From Dastarcus helophoroides (Eukaryota; Arthropoda; Insecta; Coleoptera; Bothrideridae), in assembly GCA_028583605.1 (NCBI GenBank), contig CM053328.1, forward strand, positions 37,122,110 to 37,186,109: DNA of 64,000 bases. Direction: 5' to 3'. This document shows positions 1 to 12,610 of this stretch, one piece after another. The position numbers and the translations under genes were made by a program. Numbering within the stretch: position 1 is the stretch's first letter; every line of letters starts with the position of its first letter. The notes beneath the pieces are model-generated. The model was given only the letters and a program-made list of their open reading frames with translations, had not been told where the DNA came from and made no database searches.

Positions 1-345
1 CTCGTCCCTACGTGGCAGATGCGTTTAAATTTGATTTAAAAAAATTTCAAAATCGGGTTTTCATAAAATTCATCCAGCACGTTTCATATGCCGAGTAATG
101 AACATTATTAGCAAGGCATGTCATTTGGACGTGTCCAATGACATAGCAGGCGCATTTGAAGTTGATTTCAAAATCGGCTTTCGATCAAATTTATCTAGCA
201 CTTTTCATATTTTCATTAGCAAAAATGGAGTAGATAGGCATGCCGATTGGACATGTCTACGTCACAGGTGCATTGAAAGTTAATGTAAAGCAGTTTTACA
301 ATTGATTTTTGATAGAATTTATACAGCAAATTCCATATTTTCATT
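1..345. repeat. Degenerate tandem repeat, ~125-bp unit, about 2.7 copies
   Basis: Three successive blocks share the same order of words: a GCATTTGAA-like start, TTGATTT, a TTTNGATNAAATTTAT stretch, CAGCA or TAGCA, TTTCATAT, ATTAGCAA, and a closing GGACRTGTC. The first copy appears cut by the window edge and the third lacks its end. Copies are well diverged, so this is an old tandem duplication. No coding potential was recognised. The boundaries are approximate. Confidence 0.55.
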
Positions 346-2040
346 CATAGATACCAGAAGGCGCCTAATTATCTAATGAGCAAAAAAGTGCTGTACGTGT
401 GGAAGTCTTAGAAAAATAGTAACGTATTTTATTTAATGTCCATGTTTTCCAATCCGATTTTTTAGTCACGTTTGCAAACCAATTGTATTTCGTATATCAA
501 AAATGAACGAACGTCAGAAGATTGTTTTCACATTTGACCCGATCGCTTATTGAATGCATGGGGGGGTCCTCGCAACACCTCGTTACATTGTGACTTAACG
601 AACCTGCGATATCCGTCTCAATCAATCATTATTGATTCAATAGGCGGCAAATTTCTTTGAATATTGAGACCCACAGCGGAGTTTATATGCATGTAAATGT
701 TTTCTCACCTTCGTTTGAACATTTTTCATTTTTATACCGGGCGCTAACGATTAAACGCGAATTTTAATCAACCATGTGGTCCATCGAGAAGTCCAGTACA
801 GTTTGCAGCGTGACAGCTGAGCAGTGGTCTATCTGGCATCATTTCTTGTGATGCGCAGTCCAAAATGTTTGAATATTTATGAAATTCAAAGTTTGGGAAC
901 CAAAGACCGGTTGCGATCTTATTAGATCTCTTTGCTGGATCATACATACTTAATCCTGATAACTGTTCCGATAAGTTAACGATTTTTCAAAGGAAAATCT
1001 TCGACCTGAACTGATTAACGCCACTTGGGTCGTGGGAATGAGACTGAATCTCCAGACTTGCTAGATTCGGTTTATTGGTCGATGGCAAGGACATGCTGTC
1101 TAAGACTTCGAATTTTCTGCACCACTCGATATACGTTGCAACAGGTAAATCTGAGTTTAAATTTAATTAAAAATGGCAAATCGTGTGACACAGCAATTGA
1201 CATTCTTGCCGAAGAAATGATTTCTCCAGTTAAGCGCAATTGCGAATTTTATCTAGCAAATTTTATGTCCCCCATAAGTCACGGTACGTGTAGGAAAAAA
1301 GTAATTAAAGGATTTTTGCATTTACAGCTTTGTTCCCAACGCATTAAATGGTTTTCTCGGCAAGCAATAAATGCAGCGGCGTAACAAAGATTGGATTTAA
1401 GTGATAATTGCATATCGCATGACTCAGTACATTAAATTCATAATAAACATTTTATATTGCGCCTTTTATGCTTAAGACATTAATAGGGAATTTTTTTATC
1501 GTAAAATTTCAACTAACATGAGATAACTTTAATTAAAAACGGTGGAAACGGCTCCGGGTAACCTTGGGAAAGTAATTCGATTTTCTCGAGAAACAATCTT
1601 TATTTATCCGAATCGTTATGACATCTGATCCTTTGAGAAAACCCAAAATCACAGAAGCTTAAATGTAAAGATATCGATTACAGATTATTCCCAAGTGTTC
1701 AGGATTCCCTTTTTACATCGAGGATGTATTCAAATTAGATTGGTAGCTTGACATGAAAACGTATTCTCCGGTTATAAGAGTCGACCTGGGAACTGAAGTA
1801 TAATGCAAGGTAAAGCAAAGATAGGCATGTTGTCAAGTAGTAGTTCGACCGCAAATACCTCATTATTGTGGTTGCTTTTACCTTGACTGAGATGGATTTG
1901 TTTTAGTTCCCCTGAGGATAATTCATTTGAATTGCCTTATTGCTTGTGTCATGTCTAACAAATCACTTCTTACAGGATGCTGAAGTCTGGTAGCCAAACA
2001 TTTTAAGGGTATGCTACCCCGCATGCTGTTTGCCCAGGGT
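346..2040. other. Intergenic, mostly unique sequence
   Basis: No gene, RNA gene or transposon was recognised here. Base composition is more balanced than in the following blocks and the sequence is not obviously repetitive. The longest open frame (1025-1384, + strand, 119 residues) resembles no family I know and has no splice or promoter context, so it is not called. Lying about 17 kb upstream of the gsb start, the stretch could hold distal regulatory DNA, but nothing specific can be shown. Confidence 0.5.
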
Positions 2041-5000
2041 TCAAATTAACCCAAGTCGGAAAAGAAAAATTTTTTATGATTTCGATCGCGATTCTATTCG
2101 AAATATTGGGAAATTCGAAATTTTTGAAAAAATCAAGAATTGCCAGTTTAAACGTGGAATTTTGTGAAGAAGTCTCATATTTTTGAAAAAAACCTTTCAA
2201 TTGAAAATCCAAGTGACTTGACTTAATTTTGATTTTAAAATTAAAAATAATTTCCGTTTTAAACTGAAAATTCTTACAAGAAACTTGTAAAGTACCTTCT
2301 TGCTTCTGTAACTTTAATCTAAATAAGGAATCTTAGGAAAAAAAATGTATATCTCAAGAAAAACTTAAAATGAAACAACTGAGTTTTGACAAAAAATTTT
2401 GAAAACAAGTTACACTATTCGAGTTTAAATTCGAAATTTTGAGAATAAAGACGAAATTTTGGGATTACGTAAGGTCGAAATTTTGAGCAAGTAAATCAAA
2501 ATTTTTATTAAAAACAAAACTTATACTAGTTATGAGTTTTAAGCCAAAATTTTAAATGAACAAGCACTTACTTTTTGAAAAACTATTTTGAAAAAAAAAT
2601 TGTAATTTATATGAAAGAAATTCCTGAGATTTGGAATTTATTTTTGAACTTACGACTTTAATCTCGAAGTTTTGACTTTGAACATACAATATTTCAAATT
2701 TTCCTCAAAGTTTAGATTTCTGAACTAGAGGTTTAGTTTAAAGTTATTATTTTCTAAAAATAAAGTGAAGATTTTGAGGACAAGTCGAAAATTCGAAAAG
2801 AAAATCGACATTGTTAGGTTAAATTTAGAAATTTTGAGATTTTTTTAACAACTTAAGCTGTCTTGTGAAACCAATTTTTTTCTAAAAATTTGAACATTTA
2901 ATTGTAAAATTTACAACAAAAAAATTCTCGAAATTGACATTTTTTTAATCGAAAAATTAAATGCTATACACACTATAAAAAAAGTTCAAATTGTGAAAGA
3001 AATTCAATATTAAAAGAAAAATATTAAATTTGAGTTTTACTACAATTTTTGGAAAAAACTTAAAATTTATAAAAAACTAAATATGGTTAAGCTTACAAAT
3101 TTCATTTTTGTAAAGTTTCAAATATTCTCCTATTTGATCAGAAATTTTAATTTTTTTTTACAAATTCGTTTTTTCATTTTTCAAAGTTTAATTTTAATTC
3201 GAAGTTATATAGATTTTTTTCCTAAAATATTCAAGGGTTAGGCTATTTTACTTATTACAAAAATAAACATTTCAAATCTAAATTTGGAATTTTGAGAAAA
3301 AAGTAACAATTTCGAAAAAAAAATTGCGAAATGCTTTTTCAAATTGGCCTCTAAATGTGTAAAACATCTCTTTAAATTTTAGTATATTTAAGACTCCAAT
3401 TTTAAAGCAGCAACTTTTCAACTTTAATCTATAAATTTAAAATATGTTAGAATATGCAATTTTCATTTTTTTTATCGAAGTTTTGCTTGACTCTAAGAAT
3501 TTTAAATGTATTTTCTAATTTTGGCTTTTTTCTCTAAATTTTGATCAAAATTCAAAGTGAAAAATTTAAATTTATGCTCATAATATTGAGAACAGTCAAC
3601 TTAAGTAGAAAAATTGCAATATTTTGAGTTTAATCACTAAATGTCAAATTGATGACTCTCATTGTCAAAGTCTTATTAAAAGTTTACATTTCCAGTTTTC
3701 CATAGAAATTTGAGAGAAATTTTGGAGAAAAAAACAACTGAGTAGATCGAATTTCTAGATTAAAATCGATATTTCGAAAAAGAGCCAAACTTTAAGAAAA
3801 AACCTTCGGAGAACTTCAAGAAATGTTGAAATTTTTAAAAAGTAAAAATTTCAAAAAAAGACGAAATTTCAAAGGTCAGTTTTTGTGAAAAAAAGGGTAA
3901 TTTCCAGGACAAGTCGAATTTAGGCAAAAATATTGCTACATTCAAAAATGTTTTCTCACAATTTTTACATTATTTGAATGTGTCATATTCTTGAAATTTA
4001 TAAGAAAACTTTTTCTCAAAATTTCCTAGAAATATTATTTTCAGATTTTCAGGGTTCTATGAAAATTTCCATCCAATTTTAGAAAAATAAACGAATTCTA
4101 TAAAGAGTGGAAATCTTCAGAAAAAATTCAATTGTCAATGGAAATGTCCAAAAAAAAATATGGAACATTGAAATAAAGGCCAAAATTTTCAAAAAAAGAA
4201 TTTCGAAAGCATTTGCAATTTTTTATAAATTATTTGCAATTTTGCGAAAAAGATCGAAATTTTTAGAAAATATTTCAAAGTTTTTAAGTTCAATTTAAAG
4301 AGGAAAATTGAAATTTTGAGAATAAGGTAGTAATTACGAAAAAAAAAAAAAATTTCGGAAAAGTGAAAATTTTTAGTAAACTCAACCTATCTTAACCTAA
4401 TATGTTCAAAATTCAAAAGAAAAGTCAAAATGTTCAAAGTGAAAAGACGCAGTTTACAGAAAAAGTCGAATTTTGAGAAAGAAAAATTGCCAATTTCCTA
4501 AAATATTGTTTTCAAAATTTAAAATTTAGTAAAGACAGTTGAATTTACAAGAAATCTTTTTCTTGAAATCCCCAAAAATATTTTTTTTAACATTTTTAAT
4601 CAGCACTTCGTCGTAATGTGTTAAATAAAAAACAAATATGCCCAAAAACGGCACAATTTTGCAATAAATAAAAGATTTTTGGAAACATAAGTCCAAAAGA
4701 AGGCTTTTGAAAATAAAATCAAAATTTCGAAAGGGACAAATTTTTAAGGAAATGGAGAATTACAGGAAAACGACTATTTTAAAAGAAAAAAGTCAAAATT
4801 TTGAGAAAGATGATGATCTAACCAGGAAAAAGGCGAAATTTCTAGAAATATTAAATATCGAATATAAAGATAAAAAACAAAATTTCGTTAAACGATCAAT
4901 CTTTAAGAAATCAGTTAACATTTCTAAAAAATCAAATTTCAAAAGATCGAAAATTTTAAAAAAAGCTAAATGTTGCAACGGAATTTGAAAAAAAAGCGAA

Positions 5001-6480
5001 ATTTTGAGAAAATTTCGAAATGGACAAAAAATTCAAAATTTTCTAGAGAAAGTCAAATTTTAAGAAAAAAAGTTAAAATTTCGTAAAAAGTAGTCAAAAC
5101 TCCAAGAAGAAGACGAAATTACAAGAAAATGATTAAAAATTTTCCAACAAGATCTAAATTTTGAGAAAAAGCTAAATGTATCAGAATTTGGAAAAAAGCG
5201 AAATTTCTAGAAAATTTCGAATTGGACAAAAAATTCAAAAGTTTCTAGAGAAGGTCAATTTAAAAAAAAAAGTCGAAATTTCGTAAAAAGTAGTCAAAAC
5301 CCCAAGAAAAAGACGAAATTACAAGAAAATGATCAAAAATTTGCGAAAAAAATCTAAATTTTCAGAAAAAGCTATCAGGATTTGGAAAAGAGCGAAATTT
5401 CTAGAAAATTTCGAACTGGACAAAAAATTCAAAATTTTCTAGAGAAAGTCAAATTTTAAGAAAAAAAAATCGAAATTTTGTAAAAAGTAGTCAAAACTCC
5501 AAGAAAAAGACGAAATTACAAGAAAATGATTAAAAATTTGCCAACAAGATCCAAATTTTTGAGAAAAAGCTAAATGTATCAGAATTTGGAAAAAAGCGAA
5601 ATTTCTAGAAAATTTCGAAATGGACAAAAAATTTAAAAGTTTCTAGAGAAGGTCAAATTTAAAAAAAAAAAGTTGAAATTTCGTAAAAAGTAGTCAAAAC
5701 CCCAAGAAAAAGACGAAATTACAAGAAAATGATCAAAAATTTGCGAACAAAATCTAAATTTTCAGAAAAAGCTATCAGGATTTGGAAAAGAGCGAAATTT
5801 CTAGAAAATTTCGAATTGGACAAAAAATTCAAAATTTTCTAGAGAAAGTCAAATTTTAAGAAAAAAAGTTGAAATTTCGTAAAAAGTAGTCAAAACTCCA
5901 AGAAGAAGACGAAATTACGAGAAAATGATTAAAAATTGCGAACAAGATCTAAATTTTCAGAAAAAGCTAAATGTATCAGAATTTGAAAAAAAGCGAAACT
6001 TTTAGAAAATTTCGAAATGGACAAGAAATTCAAAATTTTCTAGAGAAAGTCAAATTTTAAGAAAAAAAGTCGAAATTTTGTTAAAAGTAGTCAAAACTCC
6101 AAGAAAAAGACGAAATTACGAGAAAATGATCAAAAATTTGCGAACAAGATCTAAATTTTCAGAAAAAGCTAAATGTATCAGAATTTGGAAAAAAGCGAAA
6201 TTTCTAGAAAATTTTGAAATGGACAAAAAATTCAAAATTTTCTAGACAAAGTCAAATTTTAAGAAAAAAAGTTGAAATTTGGTAAAAAGTAGTCAAAATT
6301 CCAAGAAGAAGACGAAATTACGAGAATATGATCAAAAATTTGCGAACAAGACCTAAATTTTGAGAGAAAGCGTCTAATTTGTTAGTAAAAATTCGAAATT
6401 TCTCAGAAAGAGAGAAAATTTTATTAAAATTTAGAAAAAAAGCAAATATTAAGGAACAAATTGAAATTTAAAAAAGTATG
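2040..6480. repeat. Purine-biased low-complexity block (GAAATTTTGAGAAAAAG-type)
   Basis: This 4.4-kb stretch is built from endlessly varied short words such as TCGAAATTT, TTTTGAG and AAAAAGTCG. Runs of A on the + strand separate AAATTT or TTTTGAGA cores at roughly 20-bp spacing. The + strand is strongly purine-biased. No open frame is convincing. The same word family recurs at 9.6-10.6, 34.2-41.2 and 50.3-51.8 kb, and its reverse complement at 6.5-9.6 and 47.8-48.9 kb. It behaves like a degenerate genome-wide satellite or expanded simple-sequence family. Confidence 0.75.
4975..6395. repeat. ~200-bp tandem repeat in the purine-biased block, arranged as ~400-bp dimers
   Basis: The landmark TGGACAAAAAATTCAAAA recurs near 5021, 5223, 5417, 5621, 5817, 6018 and 6220, giving intervals of about 202, 194, 204, 196, 201 and 202 bp. 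Two monomer types alternate over part of the array. One carries AGCTATCAGGATTTGGAAAAG (near 5371 and 5780). The other carries AGCTAAATGTATCAGAATTTG. This shows a higher-order unit of about 400 bp, as expected from unequal exchange after monomers diverged. Confidence 0.8.
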
Positions 6481-6484
6481 AGTG

Positions 6485-9400
6485 AATATCTATTTTCTCT
6501 TGGCTACTGCAGCCAGAGGAAGACTACAGCATCCCAACTTTTTTTCAAAATTTCCCAAAATCTCTACCCTTTTTAAAAAATTTATTTCGATGTTTTTAAT
6601 TTTACATTTTGTTTTCAAAATCTCATTTTTATCAAAATTGTGTTTTGTTCTGTAGTTGAGTTTTAAAAAAAAAATTACTACAAATTTCTACTTTTTCAAA
6701 GTTTTGACTTTTGAAAATTTTAACCTTTAGAAATTTTTATTTTTAAGGTTTTGGCCTTTTCTCGAAATTTATTATTATTTCAAATTAAAAAAAAAGATCA
6801 GGATATTTTAAATCTCCACTTTAAACTTCCATTTTAATCAAAATATCATTTTATTCTCAGAATTTCTAAAAATCGCGGCTCTTTAAGAAATTTCGACGTT
6901 TCAAAATTTCCATTCTTTTCGAATTCTTATTTTTATCAAAGCTTCGATCTTTTGTCAAAATTATACATTTAAACAATCCTCTTTAAAAATGTCTACTTCT
7001 AAAAATGTCTCCTTTTTAAAAATGTTTATTGTTTGAAAACTCCTACTTTTTAAAAATTTGGACGTTTGAAAATTTTGACTTAAATTTTTTTCGCAAAATT
7101 TGGAGTTTTTTGCAAATTTTTAACTTTTCAAAAATATTTGAATGTTTTAAATTTCTACTCGAGCTTCGATTGTAATTAAAATCTCAACTCAACATTCTCA
7201 GAATTTTTCGAACTATCTACTGCTTAAAAAATTTCGACTTTCCCAGTTTCCAATTTTTCTAAATTCTCATTTTTATGAGAAATTCGATTTTTTTTCTCAA
7301 AATTATGAATTTTCAAAATTTCTTTTAAAAATATCTACCTTTTGAAAATCTCTATCTTTGGAAAATTTCTACTTTTTACCAATTTTAACTTAAAGTTCAA
7401 CTTTTTCTCGAAATTTGAAATTTTTGGAAATTACGAATTCTTAAAAAAATATCGATCCTTTAAAATTTCCACTTTTAAACTTCCATTTAAAGGAGAATAG
7501 CAACTTTTATCAGAATGTCTTAAAATTCAACTCTTTAAAAAATTTCGTCGTTCAAAATTTCCAATTTTTTCAAGCTCTTATTTTCATCAACCTTCGATTT
7601 TTTCCCAACATGACGAATTATTAAAAATTCTATTTGAAAATTTCTACTCTTTGAAAATTTCTACTCTTTGGAAATTTCTAGTGTTTCAACATTTTTAATT
7701 TTTGAAAATTTTGACTTTTAGAATTTCGACTTTTTCTCGAAATTTGGAGATTTTTTCTGCAATTTTCAAGTTTTTAAAAAGATCTCAATATTTTAAAATT
7801 TCCATTCAAGTTTCTATTTTATAGAAAATTTCAACTTTTTCTAAGAATTTCTCAAAATATCAATTCTTTTTAAAAAAATGTCGACATTTCAAAATATCCA
7901 ATTTCTTCAAATTCTCATTTTTATTAAAGTTTCGATTTTTTCCCAACATGATCAATTTAAAAAAATTCTTTTTGCAAAGTTCTACTCTTTAAAAATTTTT
8001 AGTTTTTAAACATTTTTATTTTTTGAAAATTTTGACTTTCAGAATTTCGACTTTTTCTCTTAATTTGGAGATTTTTTTTGTAATTTTCAAGTTTTTAAAA
8101 AGGATTTGCATATTTTAAAGTTTTCATTGAAGTTTCCATTGTAAACATAATCTCAACTTTATCTCAGAATTTCTCAAAATAACAATCCTTTTTACAAAAT
8201 TTCGACGTTTCAAAATTTCCAATTTCTTTAAATTCTCATTTTATCAAAGTTTCGAATTTCTTTTTGACAATGTCTACTCCTTGAAAATTTCTAGTTTTTG
8301 AACATTTTTATTTTTTGAAAACTTTGACTTAGAATTTCGACTTTTTCTCGAAATTTGGAGATTTTTTTTGAAATTTTCAAGTTTTTAAAAAGACCTGAAT
8401 GTTTTAAAATTTCCATTCAAGTTTCTATTTTAAGGAAAATTTCAACTTTTTTTAAGAATCAATTCTTTTTAAAAAATGTCGACGTTTCAAACTATCGAAT
8501 TTCTTCAAATTCTCATTTTTATTAGTTTCGATTTTTTCCCAACATGATCAATTTTAAAAAATTCTTTTTGCAAAGTTCTACTCTAAAAATTTTTTAGTTT
8601 TTAAACATTTTTATTTTTTGAAAATTTTGACTTTCAGAATTTCGACTTTTTCTCTAAATTTGGAGATGTTTTTTGTAATTTTCAAGTTTTTAAAAAGGAT
8701 TTGAATATTTTAAAATTTTCATTCAAATTTCCATTGTAAACATAATCTCAACTTTATCTCAGAATTTCTCAAAATATCAATTCTTTTTACAAAATTTCGA
8801 CGTTTCAAAATTTCTAATTTCTTTAAATTCTCATTTTTATCAAAGTTTCGAATTTCTTTTTGACAATGTCTACTCCTTGAAAATTTCTAGTTTTTGAACA
8901 TTTTTATTTTTTGAAAACTTTGACTTAGAATTTCGACTTTTTCTCGAAATTTGGAGATTATTTTTGTAATTTTCAAGTTTTTAAAAAGACCTGAATATTT
9001 TAAAATTTCCATTCAAGTTTCTATTTTAAAGAAAATTTCAACTTTTTTAAGAATCAATTCTTTTTAAAAAATGTCGACGTTTTAAAATATCCAATTTCTT
9101 TAAATTCTCATTTTTATCAAAGTATCGATTTTTTCTCAACATGATCAATTTTAAAAGATTCTTTCTAAAAATTTCTACTCTTTGAAAATTTCTAGTTTTT
9201 GAACATTTTTATTTTTTGAAAATTTTGACACAATTTCGACGTTTTCTCTAAATTAGGAGTTTTTTTGTAATTTTCAAATTTTTAAAAAAGTTTTGAATAT
9301 TTTAAAATTTTCATTCAAGTTTCCATTGTAAACAAAATCTCAACTTTTTCTCAGAATTTCTCAAATTCTTTTTACAAAATTTCGGCGTTTCAAAATTTCC

Positions 9401-9590
9401 AATTTCTTCAAATTGTTATTTTTATCAATGCATACATTTTATTTCAAAATTATGAATTTGAAAAATTCTTTTTGAAAATTTCTACCTTTTAAAAATTTCT
9501 ACCTTTTGAATATTTCTAACTTTTGAATATTTCTACCTTTTGAATATTTTTCCTTTTTAAAAATATCTAGTTTTTGTCAATTTCTTTCTG
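6485..9590. repeat. Pyrimidine-biased low-complexity block (CTTTTTCTCAAAATTTCGAC-type)
   Basis: From about 6.49 kb the word family is the reverse complement of the preceding block: TTTCGACTTTTT, TTCTCAAAATTT, CATTTTTATCAAAG. The + strand becomes pyrimidine-biased. The switch falls in a short, less repetitive segment at about 6480-6545 that contains GGCTACTGCAGCC. The bias flips back near 9.6 kb. No coding sequence was recognised. Confidence 0.75.
7640..9420. repeat. ~300-bp tandem repeat in the pyrimidine block, ~597-bp dimeric unit
   Basis: The landmark AATTTGGAGAT or its variants occurs near 7742, 8063, 8353, 8660, 8950 and 9251, spaced about 321, 290, 307, 290 and 301 bp. Two monomer types alternate: one has AGACCTGAATNTTTTAAAATT (near 8391 and 8988), the other has CCATTGTAAACATAATCTCAA (near 8140 and 8737). 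The true period is therefore about 597 bp. Confidence 0.8.
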
Positions 9591-9599
9591 CCTTACCTC

Positions 9600-10560
9600 A
9601 ATGTGCCCTCAGAAAATATCCAGTACACGTCAAAATTTCGACAGACAAGTTGAAATTTCCAGAAATTTGGATTAAAAAGGGTTGAAATTTAAAAAGAACA
9701 TTTTTTCGTAATTTTTGTGCTTTTATAGAAATTTTAAATTTTTAAAAAATATGTTTTTTTATCCGAACATCAAACCGATTTGAAGTAAAAGGCAAATTTT
9801 AATAAACAAGATAAAATTTGCAGAATTAAAAAAAGATCGAAATTTTCAAAAAAAGTCGAATTTGACAGATTTAAAAAAACGAGGACGTTTTAATTAAATA
9901 TTTGGAATTTTAACAAAGTCATGTTTGATAAAAGACGTCGAATTTTATGAATATATGCGAAATTTTATGAATAATTGCGAAATTTTAAAATGAAACGGCA
10001 AATATTGTAAAAGAATACGAAATTCCGGAAAAAAGTCGAAATTTCTCAAAAATGTTTCTAAGGAAAGGATAAATTTTTAAAGAAGACGGGAAAATTTTGA
10101 AAAAAGTATATTTTTTTATCAAAAGATCAACCAGATTTCGAGAAAGACAAATTTTAATTAACATGCTGAAATTGCAGAATTAAAAAGGTTGAAATATTCA
10201 GAAAACATCGAATTTCAATAAATTACAATCTATCCTTGTTTAAGAGGGCGATTCGTCGCCATCTATCCTTTTTTCGGCATGCTACTCGTGATTCTTGGGT
10301 TATCTATCACCACTAGATGAAATTTAAAAAAAAAAATGGTAAAATTTCAGAAAAAAAATGACGAAGTTTTCAATAAAAATTCTAAATTTTGACAAAGTCT
10401 TGTTTTATAAAAAAAGTTGAATTTCATGAAAAAACGCAAAATTTCAAAAGCGAAAGACAAATATTGCAAAAATACGAAATTTCAGAAAAAAAGTCAACAT
10501 TTCTAAAAAATGTTTCGAAGGAAAGGATAAATTTTGAAGAAGAGAAAATTTTTGGAAAAG
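9600..10560. repeat. Second purine-biased low-complexity block
   Basis: The + strand returns to GAAATTT, TTTTGAAAAAAG and AAAAGTCGAA words. The block is interrupted at about 10205-10320 by a short, more complex segment that resembles the 3' end of a non-LTR retrotransposon. No gene was recognised. Confidence 0.65.
10205..10320 (+). mobile_element. Short non-LTR retrotransposon 3'-end fragment (+ strand)
   Basis: The + strand reads SLFKRAIRRHLSFFRHA in one frame. This matches the reverse-strand reading around 43375-43425 ([12 protein letters not shown]), which sits at the C-terminal coding end of the larger non-LTR remnant described there. The fragment is about 100 bp, lies inside low-complexity DNA, and points opposite to the fragment at 10825-11300. 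The boundaries are approximate. Confidence 0.5.
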
Positions 10561-10824
10561 GTCTCCCAGTTAAATTTATATATTTTTTTGGTTTGCTGCA
10601 TGAGCTAAAGTGAGGGAGGGGGAAAAGCGCTCCACCCTTCCCTAATTTAGCTATGCCTGTGCTTATCTTGCTTGGGGGCCCTTCAAGTAGAGTACAAAAA
10701 CTCATGCCTAGTAGTTCCCACTGTACCAAGTTGAACTGCAAAAGAATATCCGATCCCCAACCACTTTATCATTGGGAAGATCAGACCCATCATTTTCCCA
10801 TGAAAATACTATGAAAAAAAAGGC

Positions 10825-11300
10825 AAGTCAACCATCCGTACCTAGTTCATTGTTTGGAGATACCAAGTCAACATTTGATCGTCAATAGACGAATTTTTCT
10901 TCTTTGAGTAGACTACAAAACAGTCAAGGTATTTCTTAGTTGTAAAAAGATAGTGCAACCTTTAAGAGGCGGATTTGATAACAGCGCTCACGTGGTTGTT
11001 CCAGGAAAATTGCTTCTTGCTCATAGGGAGGATTTTACCATACATTGGCTGCATTATCCCCTGACGTATTCTCACCAAAAGCAGCGTCCTGAATCTTTAA
11101 GGCATTGAGTCAACCAGATTTTTTGATCCCCATTCCAAAATGACCTTGAGATGATGATAAACCTCTCAGCCTATCTGAAGCCGCGACAAGAAGAAGAATG
11201 CGACTTTAGTCTACTATGGACTGGAAGTTGAAGTTAGGAAATCGTTTATAATACAACAAAACGAAGTTGAACACAGAACAGACTCATGGGGCATCCCCGC
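10825..11300 (-). mobile_element. Degenerate non-LTR retrotransposon fragment (RT and C-terminal region)
   Basis: Read on the minus strand, 11214-11300 encodes AGMPHESVLCSTSFCCIIND, a decayed version of the reverse-transcriptase motif [20 protein letters not shown] seen at 46407-46664. Downstream on the minus strand the sequence aligns by eye with 43800-44300. It includes the region for a chromosomal-end leucine/aspartate-rich segment and the motif corresponding to HRRMVGDLS near 10830-10870. Stops and frame changes are frequent, so this is a dead 5'- and 3'-truncated copy. The clade is probably CR1/Jockey-like; I did not place it further. Confidence 0.65.
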
Positions 11301-12530
11301 ATCAATCTTCCTTCTAAAATCGTCTACCAATTGGCCTAAATAACCACGCCCAATGACCAAGCAAGACAAAGAGAATGAGTAGATTATACGATTCAACTGT
11401 CGGAATATAACCGCACATTCTGCGAAGACAATTTCCAAGAATAATAATTTTGAGTTGTTGAAACCATAAACTGAATTTGTAATATATCTAAGGAAAATTT
11501 TCTTTAATAAACCGCCCAAGATGAATGGCATTGCAGCAATCAAAACTTGTTCATTTACGTTATATAAATATGTCACGCCATTAAATTATATTAAAACTAA
11601 ATCATTAAGAAATATGCCCGACATCTTTCAAGCGAGACACGTACGAAAAAAAAAGGCCGTCTACGCACAAGTCGCGAAAAAATCCCAAGATCTACGACGC
11701 GGCGTGATTTCCACCTCACCCAAGATTCAAATCAGAATGAACGACTGCACAAGCAACAAAATAATAAAGAACACTATCTTATTTATTATTATTTATACGA
11801 CGTGATTATCAATACGTTTAAACGCACAAAAGCAGTCTTATTATTGCGGCTATTGTTGCGGACCAACCGAATGAGTTAAGCCGACTTTTGCAGACACACA
11901 CAATCGGTCTTTACTGATTTCAAAGAGGTGCACCGCCCTTAAAGAACAACAAATGTACACGTCAACACAAATAATTGCCATTTAAATATTTAATTAGCCG
12001 CGGCGTTCGCAATCCCACCCAAATTTCAGAGCTCATTTTTTCAGCATATCCTGGTAGATAAAGCGATAAATTTTTCGAAAAAAAAAAATCGAGGGTGAAT
12101 CCGCACGAAATGCGATTAGAATTTAGCACGTCGTAAATCGAAGTTTTTCAGGCTTCCAGGTGGTCTGAAGCGCCTACTAGATCCCATTTCCAATACGTAA
12201 GCTATCACAAAAGGTCTACAACAGATGACTTGGCTTATTAGATTAGACATGCCCCGGGTCTCTCAAAGCGTCATTCTAACTGTGTTATCCATTATTCCGA
12301 CGCATTATTGTTTCGTTCGCATTGGACCGATATCTCGTTTGGTTTATAGAGATTTGGGTCTCTGAGGTATTTCCTCTAATGTTTCCTTGTTAATTGATCT
12401 GAAAATAACAACTGACTACCTTATACTTCAATTAATAGCTAACTCGTTTTCTACTCTAAATGTGGTCCTGTAGATGGCAGCCACTGTCATGTTTTTAACA
12501 ATGAAATACATATTTTTTCTTCCATATGAA
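11300..12530. other. Intergenic sequence without recognised features
   Basis: This is moderately AT-rich, non-repetitive sequence. Short open frames on both strands (for example 11521-11805, +) match nothing I recognise. Some of it may be an extension of the neighbouring retrotransposon remnant. No promoter, RNA gene or conserved exon was seen. Confidence 0.45.
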
Positions 12531-12610
12531 CTCGAACTCTGTTATTATCCTCTCGGTTTAAGGATCAATTGTCCGACTTCCACATCCAGAGGATAATAAC
12601 AGAGTTCGAG
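12531..12610. repeat. Perfect 23-bp inverted repeat with 34-bp loop
   Basis: The arm 12531-12553 (beginning CTCGAACTCTG) is the exact reverse complement of 12588-12610 (ending CAGAGTTCGAG). The right arm runs straight into the retrotransposon-derived array that starts at about 12606. The hairpin may mark an inversion junction at the edge of that array or a terminal structure of the founding insertion. Confidence 0.85.

Noticed and set aside
1025..1384. 119-residue open frame on the + strand
   Set aside because: No recognisable domain, no homologue recalled and no supporting signals; the length is not improbable for unique intergenic DNA.
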